The notes under the pieces are model-generated. The model was not told the DNA's origin and did not search any database. It saw nothing but the letters and a program-made list of their open reading frames with translations. 64,000 bases of DNA from Bacteroidota bacterium (lineage in GTDB: Bacteria; Bacteroidota; Bacteroidia; Flavobacteriales; Schleiferiaceae), in contig PZPB01000003.1 of assembly GCA_003045865.1 (NCBI GenBank), forward strand, positions 1-64,000, given 5' to 3'. The position numbers were made by a program, and so were the translations under genes. Shown one piece after another: positions 41,238 through 49,700 of the stretch (its first letter is position 1; each line of letters begins with the position of its first letter).

Positions 41238-43465
41238 TGAGGAATTCCTTAATTATTATTTGCCTCTTGCTAAGTTTCACAGCAGCTCGAGGCCAGATAA
41301 GTGGCACTATATATTTCCTTGAAGAAGGCGAGAAAATTGCAGCCACTGGAGCCAACGTATATTGGGAAGGAACCGAAAAAGGAGTAAGTGCCGATGTGAA
41401 TGGCTTCTACACCCTAGAAAGAGTCCCCGGAAAGAATACTTTAGTAGCCAGTTTTATTGGATTCGAAACCCAAAAGAAAGTGGTTATTTCCCGCATTGGT
41501 ACTATCAATTTTACCCTGAAAAGTGATGCTGCGCTTCTTGCGGAAGCAGAAGTAAAAGGCCGGGCAAAAGCCACACAAATTGACTTGAAAGCGGCGGGCT
41601 TGAGTTACCGCATCGACGAAACTGAATTGCGTAAAGCAGCCTGCTGCAACCTCAGCGAAAGCTTCGAAACCAATGCCTCAGTTGATGTTGCTTTTAGTGA
41701 TGCCATTTCGGGTACCAAGCAAATTGAGATGCTAGGTCTTGCCGGGAAATATGCTTTGATTCAAAGAGAAAACATTCCCTTTGTTAGAGGCTTAAATGGC
41801 ATTAACGGTCTTAGCTACATACCAGGGCCATTTATAGAAAGCATACAATTAACCAAGGGTTTAAGCTCGGTAATTAATGGCTATGAATCTATTACTGGCC
41901 AAATTAATACTGAGTACTATAAACCAGAAACGGCCCCGCGCTTTTTGCTAAATGTTTTTGGTAATCAAGGAGGACGTAGCGAAATAAACCTTTTAGGGTC
42001 TTATACTACTGGCGAGCACATTCAGCACGCCACCATGCTACACTTCAGCGCCATACCTTTTAGTCAGGATAGGAATGAGGATGGATTTGCGGACATTACC
42101 AATGGCTCGCAGGCAAACCTGCTTCAGCGCATGCATTTTCGTAGCCATAATGGCTGGGAAGGTCAAGTGGGCGTTAATCTAGTGCAGGATAAAAAACAAG
42201 GTGGTCAAATTAACTATTTAGAGCGAAGCGGCGCAGAGCAAGATCTTTTTTGGGGATTTGAATCGACCGATGAAAGAGCCGAACTTTTCGGAAAACTTGG
42301 TTATGCCTTTCAAGATGAAGTTTACCGCAGCGTAGGCTTTGTTTATAGCGCAAGCTATCAAAATCGCAATTCCCAATTCGGTCGACGAGGCACTCAGGCA
42401 GAGCTCGGTAATTTTTACCTGAACGCTATTTTTCAAGATATAATTGGCACTAGCGCCCATAAATATCATACGGGTGTATCACTTTTAGTAGATGATTATT
42501 CCGAAGCTTTAGACAGTCTTGGTACTGCACTTTACAGCCATCAGAGGCAAGAAATTGTTCCGGGGGCCTTTGCTGAATATAGCTACGAACCAAATGATGA
42601 CTTTACCTTAATTGCGGGAATGCGGATGGATTACAACTCCTATTTTGAAAAGGCCTATTTCACTCCGCGCCTAAATTTAAGGTACGCGGCAGGTAGACTT
42701 ACTACTTTCCGCATAGGCGGAGGAAGAGGTCAACGTACGGCCAATAAATTAGCGGAAAATAATTCTGTTTTAGCCTCATCTAGGCAACTGAGTTTTGTCA
42801 ATCAAGAGTTTAGACCGGAAGTGGCCTGGAACGCAGGCTTCAGTTTCGATCAGTTTATTCCCTTGGGTAAAAAGCAATTACGCTATACCGCCGATGTTTT
42901 TTACACTTGGTTTGAGACGAAATTAGTAACGGACCTCGATTACAATCCCAATGCAGCCTACATACTTTATCAGCGAGGCAGTCGCTCTATTAGTTTCATG
43001 AATCAACTAGATTATGAGCTAATCAAAGGTTTAAATTTACGCTTGGCCTATAAATACCTTCGTTCGGAAGAACAATTTTTGGAAGGCTTAAACCTCGCTT
43101 ATCAAATTCCGGAGCACCGGGCATTTTTAAACGCATCTTACGAAAGTGTGAAAAAATGGAAATTTGACATGAGTGTTAACTGGTTTGGCGCCAAAAGGTT
43201 ACCCAACAGCAGCGACAGTCCGGCAGAGTTTCAACAAAGAGACTTCTCGCCTTCTTACCTTACGGTAGATGGGCAAGTAAATAAAGAGTGGAAAAACTTT
43301 GAATTTTTTACGGGTGTAAATAACCTTTTCAATTTCCGTCAGAGCAATCCCATTGTAAATTCGACCCAAGCCTTTAGTCCCTACTTCGACAGTAACTTTG
43401 TTTGGGGGCCCATTTTTGGAAGAAATATTTATGTTGGGATGTACTATAAAATTCCTAAAAAATAA
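41237..43465 (+). CDS. TonB-dependent receptor of the metal cassette
   Basis: 742 residues. A signal peptide (ends ARGQ) and a CarboxypepD_reg-like domain (about 20-105, GVSADVNGFYTLERVPGKNT) come first. The plug has the distinctive ELRKAACCNLSESFETN, whose Cys pair may bind metal, and a 22-strand barrel ends in GRNIYVGMYYKIPKK. This receptor type occurs with HMA and HYC_CC_PP proteins, so uptake of a metal or metal chelate is inferred. It lies in the outer membrane and is energised by TonB/ExbBD; a TonB protein is encoded at 51532. The last gene of this operon ends at a bidirectional terminator. Confidence 0.9.
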   Translation: MRNSLIIICLLLSFTAARGQISGTIYFLEEGEKIAATGANVYWEGTEKGVSADVNGFYTLERVPGKNTLVASFIGFETQKKVVISRIGTINFTLKSDAALLAEAEVKGRAKATQIDLKAAGLSYRIDETELRKAACCNLSESFETNASVDVAFSDAISGTKQIEMLGLAGKYALIQRENIPFVRGLNGINGLSYIPGPFIESIQLTKGLSSVINGYESITGQINTEYYKPETAPRFLLNVFGNQGGRSEINLLGSYTTGEHIQHATMLHFSAIPFSQDRNEDGFADITNGSQANLLQRMHFRSHNGWEGQVGVNLVQDKKQGGQINYLERSGAEQDLFWGFESTDERAELFGKLGYAFQDEVYRSVGFVYSASYQNRNSQFGRRGTQAELGNFYLNAIFQDIIGTSAHKYHTGVSLLVDDYSEALDSLGTALYSHQRQEIVPGAFAEYSYEPNDDFTLIAGMRMDYNSYFEKAYFTPRLNLRYAAGRLTTFRIGGGRGQRTANKLAENNSVLASSRQLSFVNQEFRPEVAWNAGFSFDQFIPLGKKQLRYTADVFYTWFETKLVTDLDYNPNAAYILYQRGSRSISFMNQLDYELIKGLNLRLAYKYLRSEEQFLEGLNLAYQIPEHRAFLNASYESVKKWKFDMSVNWFGAKRLPNSSDSPAEFQQRDFSPSYLTVDGQVNKEWKNFEFFTGVNNLFNFRQSNPIVNSTQAFSPYFDSNFVWGPIFGRNIYVGMYYKIPKK

Positions 43466-43510
43466 GCCGCATTCGATGCTAATTAAAGTTTCAGAATTAC
43501 AATAAACCAA

Positions 43511-43540
43511 AAACGGCTGCCTTTTAAAGCAGCCGTTTTT
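43511..43540. terminator. Bidirectional terminator between convergent TonB receptor and ndpA-like genes
   Basis: AAACGGCTGC and GCAGCCGTTT arms with an 8-nt loop. It is flanked by A and T runs, so it works both ways. Confidence 0.85.
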
Positions 43541-43548
43541 TTTATGAT

Positions 43549-44586
43549 TTAGTTTTCCTCTTCGTAATAAACTTTGTAGAATTTACGGCCATCATCATCT
43601 TGACCTTTCTCAATCCACTCGCGCTTACCATGAATATAAATGTGGAAGTTTTTATCAAGTTTTAGGATGCTTTTAAAAACCGACTGTTTCTTTTTCAAGG
43701 CTTCGTGACTTACCTCAAACTCCTCTTCAAAGTTTAGCGACTTTGGTTCCCTTTGCGCTACGTACTCTCTAAACCTATCTGCAACAGCGGGGTCTTCGAA
43801 AACCTTTTCGGTATAATCATCCGGCGCAAGCCTTTCATTTTCCTCAAAATATCCTTTCGAGCGCTCTAAATATTCGCTTGCACCGTATTTATCTAATACT
43901 TCACTGCCTTGTAAATCTTGATCCACAAAACTTTTGGTAAGCCCAATAAGCTCTGTAGTTTTCGAAAATTCGGAGGATCTAATTTCCAATTTCAGAAAGC
44001 TATCAAACCAAAATTTCGCTTCTTCGCCGCGATTAATATTGTCGACCGACAATACTTGAAAGCCGTCTTCGCGATCGTTATTAAAGATCAGCGCAGCCTT
44101 ATCCACTTTAGATGGACTAATGCCTTTGTAGCTGAAAAGCTCAATAATATCGCCTTGGCTTTCGGTAAATAAGAAGGGCCGCTTTTTCTCAGACTTAAAG
44201 ATAGCAATGGCCGGCGCCTCTTGTCCAAAGGCCCGTGCGTTTTCGAGATACATAACCAGTAGCTCTCCGCTTTTAACCTTAGGATGATCCGACACATCGT
44301 AAAGTAACTTGGCCAATTGCGCTGACTTTGCCACAAAGCTAGTTGGGCTATCAAAAACATCGCAAAGTACAGAGTAAACGCTATTCAGTTTTAGATCAGT
44401 AGGATGCGTAAAGCGATAAAATTCTGGATGAAGAAAGGCCGACGCTAGGTAGTCTTGTACAATTTTCAAGGTGGGCAAATCGAGACCACTTTCCGACTTG
44501 CTCAAAACCAAACCCTCTTCCTTGAGCTTATTTCCAACTTGGTGTACCACCAAGCTACTGAGTGAATTATCTATCTTTTCGAACAT
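43549..44586 (-). CDS. Nucleoid-associated protein, NdpA/YejK family
   Basis: 345 residues. The family N terminus (SLSSLVVHQVGNKLKEEG), a middle GELLVMYLENARAFG and KGISPSKVDKAALIFN, and a C-terminal KNFHIYIHGKREWIEKGQDD segment match the 37-kDa nucleoid-associated family. The E. coli relative YejK binds the nucleoid; the molecular role is poorly known. The gene is single, convergent with the TonB receptor gene, and separated from the rhodanese operon by a 150-bp gap with a terminator. Confidence 0.82.
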   Translation of the reverse strand: MFEKIDNSLSSLVVHQVGNKLKEEGLVLSKSESGLDLPTLKIVQDYLASAFLHPEFYRFTHPTDLKLNSVYSVLCDVFDSPTSFVAKSAQLAKLLYDVSDHPKVKSGELLVMYLENARAFGQEAPAIAIFKSEKKRPFLFTESQGDIIELFSYKGISPSKVDKAALIFNNDREDGFQVLSVDNINRGEEAKFWFDSFLKLEIRSSEFSKTTELIGLTKSFVDQDLQGSEVLDKYGASEYLERSKGYFEENERLAPDDYTEKVFEDPAVADRFREYVAQREPKSLNFEEEFEVSHEALKKKQSVFKSILKLDKNFHIYIHGKREWIEKGQDDDGRKFYKVYYEEEN

Positions 44587-44683
44587 GGCTAACTTATATG
44601 CGACAAAGATAGTTTTTGAGGCTTTCGCAGCAGCGAATAATGGGGCTTGAACAATTGTAAACCTAAAAAAGCTTAAGAAAAAT

Positions 44684-44716
44684 GAGGGGCTTTCTGCATT
44701 AAGTAGAAAGTCCCTC
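44684..44716 (-). terminator. Terminator of the cupin-rhodanese operon
   Basis: GAGGG(G)CTTTCT and AGAAAGTCCCTC arms with a 9-nt loop. The - strand continues with ATTTTTC. It lies 21 bp after the rhodanese stop. Confidence 0.7.
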
Positions 44717-44736
44717 TCTGAACATAAACCAAAAAA

Positions 44737-45039
44737 CTACAACTTTCTTGACAAGCTACTCCAGCCACCGCCGTTCATACACTCTATACCTGCTTGTTTG
44801 GAGATAGCGGTTGCTTGACCACTTCTCATCCCAGAGGCACAACAGAAAATAATTGGCTTTTCGTAGGCCTTTAACTCTTTTAATTTAGCGTTCAGCCCAG
44901 GCAAAGGCATGTTCTTAGCGCCCTTTATATGACCACTGCGAAACTCTTCTTTGCTGCGAACATCTACAATTATGGCGCCCTTAGCGTTCCATTCTTTAAT
45001 TTTATCGCTTTTCGAATTTAAAAAGGAGAAAAATCCCAT
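44737..45039 (-). CDS. Single-domain rhodanese
   Basis: 100 residues from ATG 45039; the longer frame to 45099 adds 20 residues without homology. The start MGFFSFLNSKSDKIKEWNAK is typical of small Bacteroidota rhodaneses. The motif AIIVDVRSKEEFRSGHIKGA and active-site loop FCCASGMRSG contain the sulfur-carrying cysteine. It transfers sulfane sulfur to thiol acceptors. It follows the cysteine-dioxygenase-like gene, and a Crp/Fnr regulator is encoded just upstream on the same strand. This points to a sulfur or redox response. Confidence 0.88.
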   Translation of the reverse strand: MGFFSFLNSKSDKIKEWNAKGAIIVDVRSKEEFRSGHIKGAKNMPLPGLNAKLKELKAYEKPIIFCCASGMRSGQATAISKQAGIECMNGGGWSSLSRKL

Positions 45040-45108
45040 ATACTTTAATTTTCCGCAAATTTGCTCTATTTGCTTGTCTTGGGTAGTGACGAGTATCACC
45101 TTTAAGCT

Positions 45109-45627
45109 TTAGTCATCGAAACTATTATCCACCGCGGCTTCCATTATCTTCACCTCAGCATTAACCGGATCATAAACACCCCGATGCATTAACTTTTCGG
45201 TATACAGGTGGAGGATTACAGCCTCGTTTAAGCCCTTACTTCTGAAACGATGAAAGCCAAGATCATCATCTAGAAAACCCATTTCACCCTCAGTGAAACT
45301 TTGGCTATATTTAGGCTCAAGGGCAGCTAGACTTAAATCGAAGTTCTCCAATACTACTTTTCCCCGCAAAACCTTAAACCAAGCCACCGAATTGTTGAAA
45401 TTATGAATATCACCTTCCTGCTTTGGTTGCCAACAGCTTAATACGGCTTCAATTAAATTGCTATCAAATAATCGAACCCGCTGGTAATGTTGGTCGGAAA
45501 ACTGACAATATTTATTTAATTCTTCTGATGAAAAATCAATTGCCTTTAATAGTTCGCTATAACCTCCATAACCTGGACCAAGACTCAAATTATATTTTAG
45601 CTGAGCCAAATCTTTTATCGTTTCCAT
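45109..45627 (-). CDS. Cysteine-dioxygenase-like cupin lacking one iron ligand
   Basis: 172 residues. The cupin pattern RLFDSNLIEAVLSCWQPKQE then GDIHNFNNSVAWFKVLRG resembles the cysteine dioxygenase (CDO) family. In the CDO H-x-H pair the first His is present (His75), but the second is Phe77. The distal His126 (LGFHRFRSKG) and the LHLYTEKL ending are kept. The conserved Cys of the Cys-Tyr crosslink is also not obvious. Iron binding and catalysis may be changed or lost. It sits between a Crp/Fnr gene and a rhodanese gene, so thiol or sulfur chemistry is likely. Alternative: a non-catalytic thiol sensor. Confidence 0.7.
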   Translation of the reverse strand: METIKDLAQLKYNLSLGPGYGGYSELLKAIDFSSEELNKYCQFSDQHYQRVRLFDSNLIEAVLSCWQPKQEGDIHNFNNSVAWFKVLRGKVVLENFDLSLAALEPKYSQSFTEGEMGFLDDDLGFHRFRSKGLNEAVILHLYTEKLMHRGVYDPVNAEVKIMEAAVDNSFDD

Positions 45628-45671
45628 GGCCTTAATTTTAATACAAGGTCATAAAAATCTGTTTGAAAAAG

Positions 45672-45687
45672 TATGACAAAAGTCATA
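45672..45687. promoter_or_regulatory. Palindrome, candidate Crp/Fnr operator
   Basis: TATGAC-AAAA-GTCATA, perfect 6-bp arms. It lies in the 77-bp gap between the Crp/Fnr gene and the CDO-like gene, about 45 bp before the latter's ATG. The size and half-site spacing suit a Crp/Fnr dimer. Confidence 0.6.
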
Positions 45688-45704
45688 AGATGAAAGCTTT
45701 AGAC

Positions 45705-46364
45705 CTAGCCTAGATTTACGGTAATTTTATTCCTACTGAGTTGCACTTTGCCAATTTTTTCCAACTGTTTAAGCAAGCGAGAAATCACTTCACGAGAGGA
45801 ATGTAATTCTTCCGCTAAGCTTTTGTGGGTGACTTCAATTTCGTTCGTTCCTTTAGCTATACTTTTATCTTTCAACAAGTTGAGTAAGCGTTCATCCAAT
45901 TTTTGAAAAGCAATGGCGTCAATTGTGGCCAGAAGATTTTCGTAACGTTCGTTGTAGGTTTCTAAGGTAAACTGACGCCATTCGTCAAATTCGAGCATCC
46001 ATTGTGGCAAAGATTTTCTGGGAAGCCCCAGGTACTCGGTACCCTCTTCTGCAATAGCTTTAACCTCGCTAGGTTTATCAACCATGCAGCAATTTAAGGT
46101 CATGGCGCAAGTTTGACCAGGATAGAGATAGTATAAAAAGATTTCGCCCCCTTCATCATCGGCACGGCTAATTTTTATAGCGCCATTTGTAACTAATGGG
46201 ATCCACTTCGGGTATTCCCCAAAATCAACAATAGTCTCTTCCTTTTCATGCTTAAACCAGCGCGCCTCCTTGGCCATTTTGGCTATTAGGTCCTGATTAT
46301 GAAAAACCGGAAAGTTTTGCTTTAGGATAGAAACTACGTCTAGGTTTTCTTCTTTTGTGTCCAT
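45705..46364 (-). CDS. Crp/Fnr-family transcription regulator
   Basis: 219 residues. The N-terminal cyclic-nucleotide-binding-like domain has YYLYPGQTCAMTLNCCMVDK, with three close cysteines and no clear cAMP-binding Arg-Ser pair. The C-terminal winged helix has VTHKSLAEELHSSREVISRLLKQL as recognition helix. Cysteine-rich placement suggests redox or sulfur sensing, not cAMP; this is inference. The CDO-like and rhodanese genes follow on the same strand with a palindrome between, and another palindrome (TGTAAATTTACA, 46411-46422) lies upstream of its own start. Confidence 0.88.
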   Translation of the reverse strand: MDTKEENLDVVSILKQNFPVFHNQDLIAKMAKEARWFKHEKEETIVDFGEYPKWIPLVTNGAIKISRADDEGGEIFLYYLYPGQTCAMTLNCCMVDKPSEVKAIAEEGTEYLGLPRKSLPQWMLEFDEWRQFTLETYNERYENLLATIDAIAFQKLDERLLNLLKDKSIAKGTNEIEVTHKSLAEELHSSREVISRLLKQLEKIGKVQLSRNKITVNLG

Positions 46365-46713
46365 ATTTTGTATTCTCGCTGGAAGTCGTGTATTAGGTGT
46401 TTTCTAAGGGTGTAAATTTACAACCAGAAATGGCATCGAATAAAAAATGATTGAAAAATACGGAACGGCAACGCTCCAACTAGCACGATTGCAACATCGG
46501 GAGAAACTGGCTCAAAGTTTAATATCAAAATACGTTTAGACTTTTTAAAAAAATATCTGGAAACATTTAAAATTAGCTCAACCATTAGCCTAGAATCTAG
46601 CTTAAATGAAATACTTCCTGTCGTTCCCTAATTAGGCTGTTATTTAAACCAACCATTTTGTTGAATTTGCGTTATAAATTAGTAATTAAAGCTCCAAAAA
46701 ATAAAGATAAAAT
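46365..46713. other. Divergent intergenic region, Crp/Fnr gene and T9SS cargo gene
   Basis: 349 bp without a gene. It contains the perfect palindrome TGTAAATTTACA (46411-46422), 47 bp upstream of the Crp/Fnr start, a possible autoregulatory site. No clear TAnnTTTG box is seen for the large + strand gene. The rest shows nothing recognisable. Confidence 0.45.
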
Positions 46714-49700
46714 ATGAGTGCCATTCGTCTCTGCCGCCTTAACCTAGCACTTTTTGCATTAATTGCCTTTTTTAGTCAAACCTATAGCCTTAGCGCCTGT
46801 AATACCCCAACAAATTTGCGGGCTATTTCTTATGGACCAAACAGCATTACGATTACTTGGTCGGGCACCAGCACCACTTCTTTTCAGTTGCGATATATTA
46901 CCCAAGGTGGTAATATAAATTTCGCCCCAGTTAGCACCATAAATAGCAACCCTTACACCATTACCGGACTTAATAGCAATACAACTTACGCCATCCAAGT
47001 GCGAGAAGTTTGTACGTCTGGATCTAATCCTTGGCCTCCTTTTGAATTAGCTACTACTTCTTGTGCAGTGCAAACTGCTCCCTTTACAGCTAACTTTGAT
47101 GGCGGCGCTTGGGTTGTTGGTAACTTTAACACCCAAGGCTCTATAAACAGCTGCTGGCAAAGAACGGCCGGTGGAGCAGGTACAATATGGAAACCAGGGC
47201 CGCCAGCTTTCATAAACGTTCAAACAGGCCCAAGCGCTACTATTTCGGGAGCGGGAAAGTACATGATGATAAATCGTGTTGGCTTCACTAATCTTTACCC
47301 AGACAGCGCCATTTTCGAATCACCTTTAGTAGACTTAGGTCCGCTTACAACTCCCCAATTGAAGTTCTGGTACCATATGTTTGGCGGTAGTATTGATCAA
47401 TTAAAGGTTTATGTATCCAACGACTTTGGACAGACTTACTCATTAGTTCAAACGCTTTCCGGCCAGCAGCAACTCAATGGCACAGATAGTTGGCTAGAGA
47501 GCCCCATTAATCTAAGCGCCTATACCAATGATACTGTGCGAGTTAGATTCACTTATTACCAAGGAGCTTTTGGCTTTCAAAACGCTGTTAGCATCGATGA
47601 CTTTACTATCGCTGAAGCCCCAAGCTGTGCTAGGCCAACCCAATTTTCCAGTACTTACACTACTAGCACTAAAGCCTTTTTTAGTTGGACGACCGGTGGC
47701 GCCAATAACTGGCAAATAAGCTATGGCTCACCTGGCTTTAGTGCGAATTCAGGGACGATTGTAAATCTTAATTCAAATCCTTCTAGCATTTCGGGATTAA
47801 GCCCAAATACTACTTATGAAGCCTATATCAGAGACAGTTGTGGAGCAAGTGATTTATCTCTTTGGACTGGACCTGTTAGTTTTAAAACCAAGTGCAATCC
47901 CGTTAACACGCCTTATACCGAAAACTTCGACGGGTCTAGTTTTACGCCCGGAGCAGGCTTTAATAGTATTGGATCCATTAATGCCTGTTGGTCTCGCAGC
48001 CCCTTAACACCCTTTGCCTGGGCCACCGGCCCGCCTCAGTTTACGCCTACCACCACTGGTCCGCAAGGTGATCATACTACTGGCAGCAGCAATTATCTGT
48101 TTACTGAAACTGTTGGCTTTGCCAGTAATAACCCCAGCGCAGAGTTGGAGTCTCCTCTAATTAGCCTAGTAGGTTTGACTAATCCTCAGCTTACGTTTTA
48201 CTTACACTCTTTCGGCATTGGTATTGACAATCTTAAAACCTACATAAATAACGGCAGTGGATGGATTTTAAAAGACACCCAAACAGGACAACAGCAAAAT
48301 AGCAAAACCGCTAGTTGGAAGGAAATTATTATAAGCTTATCATCTAATGTAAATGACACCATTAGCATTCGCTTTGTTGGAACTAAAAGTGGTAACTCTA
48401 CTTTAGCAGACATTGCAATAGATGATATAAATATAGATGAAGCAGCTTCATGTCCCCGTCCTCAAAACTTAGTCTTACTGGGCGTTACAAGCACTAGCGC
48501 CAACTTACAGTGGTTAAGCGGTGGCGCCAATAATTGGAATATTAGCTACGGAAGCCCTGGCTTTAATGTGAATAGTGGAACTCTAGTAAATAGTAGTACT
48601 AATCCTGGAACAATTACCGGATTAAGTCCCAATACTAATTATGATGCTTATGTGCGCGATAGCTGTGCTTTGGGAGATGTTTCCATTTGGACTGGCCCAA
48701 TAAGTTTCCGCACGGCTTGTAATGCAGTTACCGCTCCATACTTCGAAAATTTTGACGGAACGGCGTGGATTCCCTCCAATTTCACCAGCCCAGGAAGTAT
48801 TGATGCCTGTTGGAATAGAAGTGAAACCAGCGGCTATTTTGCAGCACCCAACCAGGGAGCAAGCCCTATTGCAAACACTGGCCCTTCAGGCGATAATACT
48901 TCGGGATCGGGCAAGTACATTTTTAGTCAAAGACAAGGTTTTGGGGCTACAAATCTTTTTACCGATATTATAAGCCCACAAATTGATTTATCGAATTTAA
49001 CTGCCCCTGAGCTGCGTTTTTGGTATCATATGTTCGGCAATGAAATTGATAAGTTAGAAGTAGCTGTGTCAACCGGCGGAGCCTACACAACTTTAAGTAC
49101 CATCACAGGCCAGCAACAAACTTCAGCAACTGCAGCTTGGCTAGAAAGGGTGGTTAATCTTAATAGTTACCTAAATGATACTATCAGTGTACGCTTCCGA
49201 TTTTTCCGAACAAATGCCAATGCTTTTTTTGGAGAAAGTGCGATAGACGATGTTCGTATAGACAATTCCCCGACCTGCCCCAGTCCAACTAATTTAAATG
49301 TAAATATTACCACCACGAACTCCATTAACGTTAGCTGGACTAGTGGCGGTGCAACAAATTGGCAAATTCGCTATCGCCCTTTTGGCAGTACTAGTCCTTT
49401 CACAATAACAAGTGCCCTTAGTAATCCTTTTACTATTAACGGCTTGAATCCCAATACGAATTACGAAATTTTTGTTCAAGATTCATGTGCCGCCGGTGAT
49501 GTTAGCTTTTGGACAGGCCCAGTATTTGGGCAAACCGCCTGTGGAGTGAGTACATTGCCTTTTTCAGAAAATTTTGACAATAATACTTGGGTAGAAGGGT
49601 TCGGAGGAATAAACTTCGGCGATCAAATAAACGCTTGCTGGAGTAGACCTAGTAATACCATTAACAATCGCTGGGGGCCTCGCACAAACAACCCATCCTT

